Shown here: piece after piece, positions 1-10,583 of the stretch
Numbering within the stretch: position 1 is the stretch's first letter
Layout: each line of letters begins with the position of its first letter
Assembly (NCBI RefSeq): GCF_022458985.1
Contig: NC_061771.1
Span: 31,387,764-31,451,763 of the forward strand
DNA length: 64,000 bases
Reading direction: 5' to 3'
DNA from: Mugil cephalus
Lineage: Eukaryota; Chordata; Actinopteri; Mugiliformes; Mugilidae
Notes under the pieces: generated by a model
What the model was told of the DNA's origin: nothing
What the model saw: only the letters and a program-made list of their open reading frames with translations
Database searches by the model: none
Position numbers and translations under genes: made by a program

Positions 1-2040
1 TTTTCAGAGCGTTGTGGTGTCCTCATCCAAGCAGCCAGATCTGTCCAGAAGTTTAATTCATGTACAAGAAATTCTGTTCCTTTTTTAGTATTATTTTTTT
101 TTTGAAGCACTACCACTGCACTTAAACCTCTCATGAGCTACAAAGTTCCTCTTTACAGCAGTCACTGTTTTGTGTTGCCTGGCCAGCAAATTCTGTTTGT
201 GACTTTTTCTACTGTGAGCGAACACACTGCTGTGTATTTGGAATTATGACAGTTTGTCCATAAAACAAGTGTTTTGGGAATCTATCGCCACTCGCATATT
301 GAATTTATTTTAATGAAGTTTATCGGGCAGATTTGAAAAGCATGTACTTATAACGGTAATGTCACAGAGGCCTGTAGGGTCAGATGTCACATCAACATCC
401 AAATCATTAGTCTCCAGGTTAAAGGTCCTTCCTTCCTTCCTTCCTAAATCTGGATCATCATCTCCAAGTCAACATCCATGTGTTCTTGGTTCTGGTCCAG
501 TGGGTAGGTAGAGATCCATCAGACAGCAGCTGATACAATATTCTACTGACCACATGGTGGCGCTGCTTCTGATTTACACACAGACTGAGATCAGATCTTT
601 AGTTCTGGCTGGGGACGCATGAAGAGACACATTTTAATTAACACACAGGGACTTAAGGAGCCTGAACTTAAAGTAAGACCAGATGTTAATGTGAGGACGA
701 TGCGTTGACATCCTGATGACGGGAAACTCTACTCTGTTTCTGTTTTAACTCAACGACGATTCATTCTGTAGGAAAAGATTTGACGTGTATCGCTTGGAAA
801 ACTTTCCGTCTTCAGTAAGATGCTGAACCCTGATCATTTTGTTTTTATGTGCAGGTTTTCTCAGACCAAAGCTGCAGCACTTCTTTCACCAGGTTTTCAT
901 TTCAGATTTTCAACAAACTGCATGTAAAAAAATAAACAAAAAAATTGCGGTTAAACTCTGCTGCTGTGGAGAAGACGTCGTTAAACTGTGAAAATTACTA
1001 GTCAGAGTTCACTGAGCCGTACATTGACAATTATTTTGTTTTGTAGCTACACACCTTAACCACATCAGTTGAGTCATTGTACACAGTGCTCTGTTTGCAG
1101 TCTTTTTGTAAAACAAGATGTGCATATTTTACATTATCTAATTAAAATTTCTTGATTTAAAATAAACATTGACACCACGTCTTAAAGTTGGTCGTTTTTC
1201 TTTTAGTTTCTCAGTTCCACCGTCTCCCAGGGAGTTCTAGGTTGTCGGTTGACACATGTTCTTGTGAAACATCACCATCTTTGTCCAAGTTCTGTTCCAG
1301 TTCAAATACCCAGATGCTTTCTCGACCTGCCGGTTTCCTTGAGGACACATCTGGAGATAATTTGGATGGACTTGGCGCAGCCAGGTATCCCAGAATGCAT
1401 TTCAAGTGCAAATTCCAGAGTAACCTAAACAAGAAAACTGTGTTGCCTGATACAAAAAGGTAATTAAGTAAACATTACTCATCTATGTTGTTAGGTATTC
1501 TTAACGTCTTGTGTTGCCAGTTTGTCTTTTAGTCTCTTGGTTACGATATCTTGTGGTGCTGCCATGACTGTGATAAAAAAAAAAGTCACATTAAGCTCCA
1601 TCCAAATGATCTGATTGGCCCACTAGATTCTTTCTGGAGCAGAATCAATTCCCAACACAGTGACTTACATGCTTAAAAAAAACAAAAACCTGATGGAGTT
1701 TGAGCAGTTTTGTAAATAAGAATGGAGTAAAATTGTCCAAATGTTCAAACCGTGATTGAGATCATGATTGCATCTACGGAGAATTGACTTGAAATAACGA
1801 GCGTTACTTGTAATACTTGTGGTGTAAATGTAAATAAGCTAAATAAGAGAAAACATGTCAGATTGTCTCCATATGTTTTCATCAAACTCCCACAAAACAA
1901 ATACAGTTGTTATTGATTTTTATTCAATTTTAAGCCTACCATCCGCCTAAAATAAGTTCTTTTGTAGTCACCTAGACGGCTGGAATGGTGATACAACAAA
2001 CACAATACAGACATCTTGTGCTCATCTTGTAATTAGCACT
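1..2040. other. Intergenic sequence upstream of hpgd
   Basis: AT-rich sequence with no exon that I can recognise. Open frames here are short and lack plausible splice context. Small features are a short CCTT run near 430-445 and a CTCF-like CCACATGGTGGCGCTGC string near 550. The CTCF resemblance is by eye only. Confidence 0.5.
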
Positions 2041-2224
2041 GATATGTAGCCTGTCTTGGTGACAGGTTTCCCAGGGCAGGTATATGTGTGAACGACAGCC
2101 ATATGAAGGAAATATTAATATTTTTTATGAATTCTATAATGTGCACAAATGTAGAATGCAAAGATGTACAGGCTAAACAAAATGTCCAAAGGTTGAATTG
2201 TGTTTATGTTTCCTCCTGGTTCTA

Positions 2225-2730
2225 TTTTTACTAAAACCTTCGGTTCCACAAGGCTCGGTTTGAGTTCCCCATATATTTTACGTTTAGAGAGATCTTACTG
2301 TATAGAGCCAAAGCTCTGTGTATTATTCACACGCTTAAAGACAAATTGTCAGCCAGATCATTGGGTACACTCATGAATGCTTTTCAGTATAAAAGTCACA
2401 CTCTAAATAGTCATCATTAAGGTTGAAACCTTTGCACAATATCTGAGATTTGTGGTATTTCTATAAGCTCTTGGTCCACTCCTGGTCAAGGCGTTGATGA
2501 ATGACTTCAGAATGATGTCATTATCCGATCTAGAGAGTTGGCCTGGCTCGACCTTCAGTATCTTGGAGAGATTTCCGTTTCTTGAAGTTCCACAGGGCTC
2601 TATTTAAGGACCCCATATTTTTAATGACTTAAACCAAAGCCCTGTGTATTATTTACACATTTTAAGACAAACTGACAGCCAGATCATTAGCTACACTAAT
2701 GAACGCATTCATCTGGCCCATTCTTAGAGA
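2225..2730 (+). repeat. Two decayed LINE reverse-transcriptase fragments in direct repeat
   Basis: Two related stretches, about 2225-2385 and 2575-2725, share the order: a GTTCCACA-GG-CT segment, 'cccatat', 'gccctgtgtattatt' and 'cagccagatcatt'. Read on the + strand, the second gives VPQGSI then GP, matching the GVPQGS(I/V)LGPLLF motif of L2/Rex-type LINE reverse transcriptases, with stops. The spacing of about 350 bp between copies suggests a local duplication of an already dead LINE. Clade assignment is tentative. Confidence 0.45.
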
Positions 2731-2786
2731 CCAGGGTCTTGATTGTAGACCTGATATTTTCGGAGCTAGTCCTGATTTGTTTGGTC

Positions 2787-2811
2787 TTATTTATTTATTT
2801 ATTTATTTAGA
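2787..2811. repeat. (TTTA)n microsatellite
   Basis: About six TTTA units in a row, upstream of hpgd. Confidence 0.85.
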
Positions 2812-3332
2812 CGAGCTTCACCTCCCAGCATCCTAGAGCTGAAGAGGTCAAAAGGAGGCAGCTGGAAACATTAATGACATTAATGCATCTCCTCCCGAAC
2901 CCGTCCAGACTGTGATGGAGAAATCTGGACCTCACCTGGATCAGGAAGTTCCTCATCTCGGTCATGGACGCTTCTCTGCAGACTGAGCGAGCGGAGGAAG
3001 GATGTCCGATAAGAAGGTCATGGGGAGGATGGGCTGCGAAGGAAGGGAGAGAGAGAGGGGGGACGAAAGGAAGCGTAGGGGATGTTCCTGGAGCTCGGCT
3101 ATCAACACAGAGCTTTATTTTCTAAGAATCATCACACTAATGTATTTTTTAACTCCTTTGGTATCGCCACGAGTCGACGTGCAGAGACCTGAGTCCCGGT
3201 TGTAATGTGCCTCTGCTTTGATGTTGTGCAACAGCTGCAGGACTCGGATCAAAACCTGTAATTATTATTCTACAGTTTACTTAGCCTCCCTCTCTCTCCC
3301 TTTGACACACATGTTTGTATAGACTGATAAGC

Positions 3333-3467
3333 AGAGAGAGAGAGAGGGAGAGAGAGAGAGAGAGAGAGAACAGAGAGGGAGGGGAGAGGGGAGGGTAAAC
3401 AGTGAAAACTCTAGAAAACCTCTGCGAGAACACATATGTGCATGAGGACACGGTGCAGAGAAGTAGT

Positions 3468-3500
<33 letters not shown>

Positions 3501-3516
3501 AAAAGAAGAAGAGGCG
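3333..3516. repeat. GA and GAA microsatellites in the hpgd leader
   Basis: A GA-rich tract (about 3333-3391) and a GAA tract (about 3466-3516) flank a short unique segment. The GAA tract ends only about 10 bases before the hpgd start codon, so it probably lies in the 5' UTR. Purine-rich repeats in this position are length-variable and could change leader length or frame of any upstream start. Confidence 0.85.
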
Positions 3517-3524
3517 CCGAGATC

Positions 3525-6500
3525 ATGTCTCTGGATGGGAAGGTGGCGCTGGTGACCGGAGGCGCTCAGGGCATCGGCAGAGCCGTGGTCAAGCTACTAC
3601 TGGAGAGCTCGGCTAAGGTCAGTGGGTCATCTCCGACACCAAACTCTCACAGCTCCTGCATCAGCCTCCCCGACTTAGTGTCCTGTTGTGTCTCAAGAAG
3701 TGTTGCTGAGAACTTGCTTTATTCTGTGGGACGAGGAGCTCAGGAAGCCGCCAAAGCTGTCAACGAACTGAGCGCTGCAGAAACGCAGAGCAGAGCAGAG
3801 CGTCATTATTGTCACTGCAACGAGTAGAGCGGAACTACAAGGACTAGTATAAGAATAGATAGGAACAGCAGCAGCGCTCTGTGAAAAACAGTCTCATAAA
3901 ACTAAACGAAAGTCAAACAGTGTTTAGTGCAATAATAATCCGCCGTGAAAATGTCTGCCAGAGGGTCACCGTTCAACTCCAGCTGCAGCTCAAGCCCTTC
4001 TCACCGGCTCGAGTCTCGTCCTGCAGGTGGCCGTGGTGGACCTGAACGAGGCCGGCGGCGAGGAGTGCAAGGTGCAGCTGGACGCCGAGTTCGGAGAGGG
4101 TCGCTGCGCATTCATCCAGTGTGACGTGTCCAACGGAGACGCTCTGAGAGGTGAGAGACGCAGCGCGGAGCTTCAACACTGATAAACAAACAAACAAACA
4201 AACCGGTAAGTGGTTTGTTTGTTTGTTTGTGTGGCTGTTTCTGCTCCTGGACACAGGCTCTGTTTCCCGCGGGTGTCGGTGCTGGTTTATTTCTGGGCGT
4301 GTGAGAGTGTGAAGAAGCATTAGTAAAGAGTAAACTAACATTTTGAATCTGTCCCAGAGAGACAAGGAACAAGGTGTCTGTGGCTAAACCCCTGCAGGCA
4401 ACGCTGAGGAATGTTGTTGCTGTTTCGTCTGACTAGAGGTAGTGAGTGGTTAACCCTTCACGAGCCAAGGGACCATATTTGATAACTTCAGCATATTTTT
4501 AAATTGCGTCTTTGTTCCACTCAGTGAGGTTTATTGTCATGTGATTTTCATTGAGCCAATCAGAGAAGATCAAGGAAACATTCTCAGGTCTAATCAGGCT
4601 CTAATGTGGTCTACGAGGTCCACCTCTGCATGGAAAACAATTTATTAGGTACTAAGAGGAAGAAGTGTCCTAATGTTGTCTAACGTGATAATATTGACAA
4701 GTGCGTCCATCAGCGCTGATGTTCTAATACTCTAAATATGATGTTTGCATTTGTTTAAAGACTAGGAACCAAATATGGGAAATTCTATCTAGGACGTAGC
4801 CAAAGTAAACATTTTGGAGCTCATTCATGGTCTCGGTCTCTTTTTAAAGCCAAGACTCTGAAGTTTCATTAAAGTCAGAATCACTCGTAAGTGGTTTAGT
4901 TGCTATCTGATGGCGGCTGCGTTGGTTCAATCCTATTAAGGCTTTTAGGAATGAAATCAGAAGAAAACTAACTTCCCAACGACACATTGCATACAGCATT
5001 TACTCAAACACAACTCATGTCCAGAGCGCTGATTGGTGAAAGGGAAGCTGCTGCTGTCCCATAGATCACCCAGGGGAATCAACTTTTACCATGAAAATTT
5101 AAGTAATTGAAAACTGTTTTCTGACGTCCTACGCGTCACTCCAGGGTTGACATTTAGAGTTTTTTTCAATGAGTGTTGACATTGAGAGTTTATTTCGATG
5201 AGTACCCTATAAAGGGTTAATATTGTTTACAGGTTGCTCTGCACTTTTCTTGTGTAAACGTTGTTGCACGTTTGTTGGTTTGTAATTGCAAGGCTCTTGG
5301 ATAGGAATGCAGCAGGTGGTGAGAGACATACAGGTTTCAACCACTGATTTGTATCAGAGAACAACCTGCCCAAGGCCTCATTGTGTAACTCCACTATTAC
5401 GGTAGGCAAGGCGAGATGAGTTTATTTATACAGACACAATGCAACTCGAAGAGCTTTTAATTAAAAACAAGATAAGATGAGACTTAAACGATGATAAGAC
5501 ACAGATAAAACAGGAGCTTGTTTAGGCTAATGTTGCAGCTAAACAGCATTTTGTTTAGGCTAATATAGCAGCTAACAATATTTTGTTCATGCTTATAGAG
5601 CAGCTAATAATATTTTGTTTAGGCTAATGAAGAAATTAACATGATTTTGTTAAGGCTAATGTAGCATCTAACATTTTGTTTAAGCTAATGAAGCAACTAA
5701 CATTATTTCTTTTAGGCTAATCGAGAAGCCAACAATATTTTGTTTAAGCTAACACAGTAGCTAACAATGTTTTGTTTAAGCACTATAGCAGCTAATATGA
5801 TTTTGTTATGGTTAACATAACGGCTAATAATATGTTGTTTAGGCTACTAGAGCAGCCAACATCATTTTGTTTAGTGTAATGAAGCAACTAACATTATTTT
5901 GTTTAGGCTAATGTAGCAGCTAACATTGTTTTGTTTATGCTAATGTAGCACCTAACATTGTTTTGTTTAGGCTAACATAGCAGCTAACAATATGTTGTTT
6001 AAGCTAATAAAGCAGGTAAAATTATTTTGTTTAGGCTAATGTAGCAGCTAAAATTATGACATAAAGCAGCACAAGGAAGTTTAAACAAAACATTAGAGGT
6101 CAAATTAAAAAGATCATAACACAGAGAATAGATAAAACAGGAGAGTAAAAGTTGCAGTGAAGTGTAAGATATTGATAAAATAGACTGAACTAAAAACAGC
6201 AGCAGAGAGGAAAGTTTTCAGCCTTGAAGAGCTGAGAGTTGGAGTTTGTTCCAGGTATGTGGGGTATAAAACTGTACTGTACACCCCCCCCCCTTCCCAA
6301 ACACCACCTCCATTCTCACTGTTTATATCCAGCCAACATGTCTGAAGTCAGTTTGGCCTCATATACGAGGAAACTAAACACGCTGGCTTCAGGAATGGGG
6401 AAAAAAACCAACACAAATTCTTTCATAAATATTTTAGAGAGAGATTTTCCTCTCTGCATGTCGAGACTAAAACATGTTTGTTTAACCCGAGGACAAAGAG

Positions 6501-7931
6501 TTTTGTAATGTTGAGTCACTTTTAGCTCAGTTTTTGTTCTGTGTATCTTGAGTTTTAACATCAGTGCTCAATTGTTCATAATGACCAAGTGAAAATGTGT
6601 ATTTTGACAAGTGAAAAACTGAAAAACTATCATTTACAATTAAAAATAATTTTCAGTTCATGCAGTTTTTTTTCAAGGACCAACTTATAAGGCCTTTAAA
6701 TGTCTTACTGTTGGGAATTGATTCTGCCTTCTAATCAGAAAGTGTGGATGGGGCTTAATGTGATGATGTAACAGTAGTCATCCACATCATTTCAGATGAA
6801 AGAATTATTTGACCTTATTATATGAAGCTAACATTATTACAACATAATAGCTAATATTACCTTGTGTAGGCTAATATAACTTATAGCATAACATTAATTT
6901 GTTGAGCTTAAATAAAGCAGTTAACGTATTTGGTTCAGGTTCATTTAGCATTATTTTGTTTGTATTTTGTTTTGGCTACTATAACAGTTATAACAGCTAA
7001 CATTATTTTGTTTAGGCTACTAATCTTTTTTGGGCTGCCATTAGCTTGTATAGGCTAGCGTAGCAGCTAATGTTACTTGTTTAGGCTAACATAGCTATCT
7101 TTATTGAGCTACCATTAGCGTGTATGGGCTTGAGCAGCTAACAATATTTTGTTTAGCCCAACATAGCAGCTAATGTTATTTATTCAGGCATATATAACAT
7201 AGCTATCGTTCTTGGGTCAATATTGGTTGTACAGGCTAACATAGCAGCAAATGTTACTTGTTTCGGTTAACATAGATGTCTTTATTGGGCTACTGTTAGA
7301 GTGTTTAGGCTAATACAGCAGCTATCAATATTTTGTTTAGGCTCATAAGCAGCTAACCTTTTTGGCTAATGAAGTGGCAGCTTGCAGCTAAATTGGTCGC
7401 TCAGGGGAGAAGTGATATGTGTTGATCGATCTCCTTTAAACCACAACAACACCCTGTAGCGTCAAAACTTTTTCTTCATGAAAAGTTTACACTAAACAAC
7501 TGTCCTTTTAATTTGGGCACATTGCTGCCACCTGCTGTTTAGTTCTGAATCACAGTGTTCAAACAATCAATCAGTCATATAGTACTTTTCATACAAAATG
7601 TACAATAATTCCACCTGTGCCCGAAGCAAACACAATGCAGCTGACTACAGTCTGGAGTCAGAATACTTTACTAAATGAGACAAATGTGTTTTTTTGTTTT
7701 CTGAGAGGATTTGTTCAGTCAATGATTGATGAGGAGGATGTTTGGTACCGTCGGTGTGGACCCTCTGACATGTGGTTTGTGAATGAATACAAATAAATGA
7801 AGTCTTGTCGTCTTTGTGCAACAGAAACCTTCCAGAGGACCGTGGACCAGTTCGGTCGCCTGGACATCGTCATCAACAACGCCGGCATCAATAATGAAAA
7901 GGACTGGGAGAAGACCATACAAGTCAACCTG
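3525..7931 (+). CDS. hpgd: 15-hydroxyprostaglandin dehydrogenase, exons 1-3 (3' part missing)
   Basis: NAD-dependent short-chain dehydrogenase that oxidises the 15-hydroxyl of prostaglandins in the cytosol and so inactivates them. Three coding exons are visible: 3525-3617 ([20 protein letters not shown], the Rossmann TGxxxGxG nucleotide loop), 4027-4150 ([11 protein letters not shown]...IQCDVSN, with the acidic residue that favours NAD and the CDV motif) and 7825-7931 ([17 protein letters not shown], with the structural NNAG). All junctions are GT-AG and phases agree (31 codons; 41 codons plus 1; 35 codons), giving 108 residues. The family is about 266 residues. The YxxxK catalytic exon and the C-terminus are absent before the gap at 9339. 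ATG at 3525 matches the family N-terminus, although an in-frame upstream ATG exists at 3402. It could be an hpgd-like paralogue. Confidence 0.9.
4151..5404. other. hpgd intron 2, first part
   Basis: Starts with the exon 2 donor GTGAGA. Near 4186-4230 there are back-to-back (AAAC)n and (GTTT)n runs that can pair as a small hairpin. The rest is unremarkable AT-rich intron. Confidence 0.6.
5405..6245. repeat. Fish interspersed retroposon split by a minisatellite
   Basis: 5405-5515 begins 'gcgagatgagtttattta...' and 6057-6245 continues with 'gaaagttttcagcc...gagtttgttccagg', the two ends of a repeat I recognise as very common in teleost genomes ('tttatttgtatagcac ... cagcttgttccaga'). The middle is occupied by the minisatellite array listed separately. 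A related fragment occurs at about 31650-31860. The family name is uncertain. Confidence 0.5.
5517..6056. repeat. ~33-bp minisatellite array 1 in hpgd intron 2
   Basis: About sixteen imperfect copies of a unit built from 'ttttgtttaggctaat' followed by 'gtagcagctaaca'. Copies differ at scattered positions (for example aagctaat and gaagcaactaac variants) and in length by a few bases, so the array is old. It contains no conserved frame. Confidence 0.85.
6246..6815. other. hpgd intron 2 between the two minisatellite arrays
   Basis: Contains a C-rich run (about 6284-6293) and ordinary AT-rich sequence. The open frames 6239-6508 (+) and 6316-6561 (-) lack recognisable protein content, and I regard them as chance. 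Confidence 0.5.
6820..7370. repeat. ~33-bp minisatellite array 2 in hpgd intron 2
   Basis: A more degraded array of the same 'ttttgtttaggcta...agcagctaaca' unit as 5517-6056, interrupted by variants such as 'cttgtttaggctaacatag' and 'ggctaccattagc'. It looks like an older or separate expansion of the same seed sequence. Confidence 0.7.
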
Positions 7932-8044
7932 GTGAGACGACACAACAACGACCTACTGCTATGCAAGAAAAAAGAAAGAAAGTGTTTTAAAATAAGGAAT
8001 ATACATGTTATTACTAATACTGTGTGGTCTTCTGACGGTGTCAG

Positions 8045-8560
8045 TGGGGGGCCTTTGAGGGGAGGGGTCTTTTTATTCTTTCTTTATTAGGATCCCCATT
8101 AGTGGTCGCTAGTCTTTCTCTGGTCCATACAACAAATTCAACAAAAAAAACAGACAAAGGTTAAAATTGTACTATATAAATAAAACAGAAAACACATAAC
8201 AGATAAAATATAAGAATCAACAAGTAAGTGAAGTCACTCTGAAGTCAAACAACAAAATGATAAATTTATACTTACCTACAGTCGGGCTGCACTATTCTGT
8301 GCAATCTGAAATTTTAGTTAATTAAGTCAGTGATTTTAACAGCTCAAGGTGAGTCTTTTATGAAGATAGAAAATAAAAGTGGACCCAAACTACTTCCCTG
8401 CGGAACTCCGCAAGGTATGTTCACGTTGGCAAAAAATGTGCCGTTAAAAAAGAAATGTTCAGCCAAAGAAGCATCCTACAGATACAGTTTGATCAGTTTG
8501 AGATGTGGTGAATTTGAAGACCGGGGTACTTGGTCTGGTCTAGGTGGGTGCTACATGTCT
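8045..8560 (-). repeat. Truncated LINE (L2/Rex-like) with reverse-transcriptase palm motif
   Basis: The minus strand around 8340-8410 reads PCGVPQGSSLGPLLFSIFIKD, the palm region before the YADD box in L2/CR1-type LINE reverse transcriptases. Downstream on the minus strand it reaches a 3' end matching the fish 'tttattaggatccccattag' tail at about 8075-8110. Stops are present, so it is a dead 5'-truncated or internally deleted copy, inserted in hpgd intron 3. Confidence 0.65.
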
Positions 8561-8569
8561 AAGTAACAT

Positions 8570-9338
8570 CGACATGAATGAATCCCAAAAAAAAGAAAAA
8601 AAAAAGAAAAATTAAGAGACATAAAACATCTGTAACAGCTATGTAATATATCACATATATATCACACAACAGTAAATATATGTGGAGGTCAGAGAACCCC
8701 CAGCTTTCTCTAAACAATATTAAGCAATATTTGTGACTTTACCATCAATACTGACACTAAATCAACGAATTACATTTTGTTTTTAATACGTTCACAGATG
8801 AAAAGGAGGAGAATTGATTGTTCCACTTGTCTTTGTTCATCTGAAAAATGTAAGACCTATAAAAAAAAAACAAGTTTATTAAGAATCACACAGGCCTTGA
8901 TATCAGATATTTTATCTTCGTTATATCTTTGCAGAAATGCGTTTCTTCGACTCTTTTCTAAAGTCTCTGAAGGTAATGGAGTGGTCACGACCTGAGTTTA
9001 TATCAGAATGATCTGAGACAGAAGAAGAAGTCAGACATTCCTGGGGAGCAGCCGTAGAGAGATAACAGTCATTGATGCCAAAACATGTCGCTCCACACGG
9101 GAGTTTAAACAGAGATAAAGTCACGATTTCTTCTTCTGTCCTGATGCTCCAGATAAAGAGTTTCATGCAAAATCAGAACAAACTCGTCCTTTTATCAGAA
9201 GAGTGAAGCAGAAGAAAGAGAAATAAAGTTTCATATTTGATCATCTTATACTTCTCATATTTACCACATCAGAGAAGAAACTCAAAGACACAGACATTAA
9301 CTCTTTGGTCCGTCTTTGCCCAAAAGGACAGAAACTGA
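8570..9338. other. hpgd intron 3 up to the gap
   Basis: A-rich sequence with no hpgd exon 4 (expected to continue VSVISGTYLG...). I looked for this and did not see it before the gap. Confidence 0.55.
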
Positions 9339-9838
9339 NNNNNNNNNNNNNNNNNNNNNNNNNNNNNNNNNNNNNNNNNNNNNNNNNNNNNNNNNNNNNN
9401 NNNNNNNNNNNNNNNNNNNNNNNNNNNNNNNNNNNNNNNNNNNNNNNNNNNNNNNNNNNNNNNNNNNNNNNNNNNNNNNNNNNNNNNNNNNNNNNNNNNN
9501 NNNNNNNNNNNNNNNNNNNNNNNNNNNNNNNNNNNNNNNNNNNNNNNNNNNNNNNNNNNNNNNNNNNNNNNNNNNNNNNNNNNNNNNNNNNNNNNNNNNN
9601 NNNNNNNNNNNNNNNNNNNNNNNNNNNNNNNNNNNNNNNNNNNNNNNNNNNNNNNNNNNNNNNNNNNNNNNNNNNNNNNNNNNNNNNNNNNNNNNNNNNN
9701 NNNNNNNNNNNNNNNNNNNNNNNNNNNNNNNNNNNNNNNNNNNNNNNNNNNNNNNNNNNNNNNNNNNNNNNNNNNNNNNNNNNNNNNNNNNNNNNNNNNN
9801 NNNNNNNNNNNNNNNNNNNNNNNNNNNNNNNNNNNNNN
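9339..9838. other. Assembly gap, 500 N
   Basis: Exactly 500 Ns, so a placeholder of unknown true size. It must hide the 3' exons of hpgd and most of wdr17 if the flanking contigs are truly adjacent. Confidence 0.99.
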
Positions 9839-10550
9839 CAGTACTGCTTGAGGCCGACCAAAAACATGAAAAAGATGGAGGTGAGCATTGCTGCAGAATA
9901 TGGGTAACTTTTTTATACATTCGTTAATTAAACACAGAGCCTAAACACTAAGGAGGCCGTGGCAACAGATAGAAACCTTGAGCAGAACTTAGCTAATAAA
10001 GGTTGGGACAGTACTGCTTGAGGCCGACAGAAAACATGAAAAAGATGGAGGTGAGCATTGCTGCAGAATATTTACGCCCTTTTTATACATTCAGGAATTA
10101 ATTCACAGTGGCTAAACCCCAGCAAACAACCGCTAAGGAAGAGGAAAGAAACGTTAAACAAAACCTAGCTAATAAAGGCTGGGCCAGTACTGCTTGAGGC
10201 CGGCCAATAAAATGAAAAATGGAAAATATGGAGGCAAGCACTGATGCAGAATATGTGCACCTTTTTTATGCATTCATTAACTCAATACAGAGCCTAAACA
10301 CAGAGAAGGCCGTGGCAACAGAAAGAAACCTTGAGCAGAAACTAGCTAATAAAGGTTTTGACAGTACTGCTTGAGGCCGACCAAAAAGCATCGCATTAGA
10401 CCTCATACACACTGTTTATACATTCATTTATTCAACACAGAGAGCACGCACTAAGTTTAAGGTGGCATCAGAAAGAAACCATAAGTGGAGACCAGCTCAT
10501 CTAGAGGGGGGGACCAGCTGCTTGAGGCCGGTCAGAAAAAACGATGGAGG
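9839..10550. repeat. ~175-bp tandem repeat beside the gap
   Basis: The phrase 'gtactgcttgaggccgac' recurs at 9841, 10011, 10187 and 10364, with a variant near 10515, giving periods of 170, 176, 177 and about 150. Units share 'gatggaggtgagcattg', 'ctgcagaatat' and 'tagctaataaagg'. The array abuts the gap on its left and stops about 30 bases from the wdr17 splice donor on its right. It probably extends into the gap. Confidence 0.9.
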
Positions 10551-10583
10551 TGAAGCAGAAGAGAGCGCACAGAGGTAGTTCAC

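Noticed and set aside
5517-7370. CRISPR-like impression from regularly spaced similar units
   Set aside because: Units are contiguous, imperfect and lack unique spacers, in a vertebrate intron. It is a minisatellite.
9241-9927. Several ~200-residue open frames spanning 9339-9838
   Set aside because: They consist almost entirely of Ns from the gap. The same applies to frames over 28376-28875 and 43927-44426.
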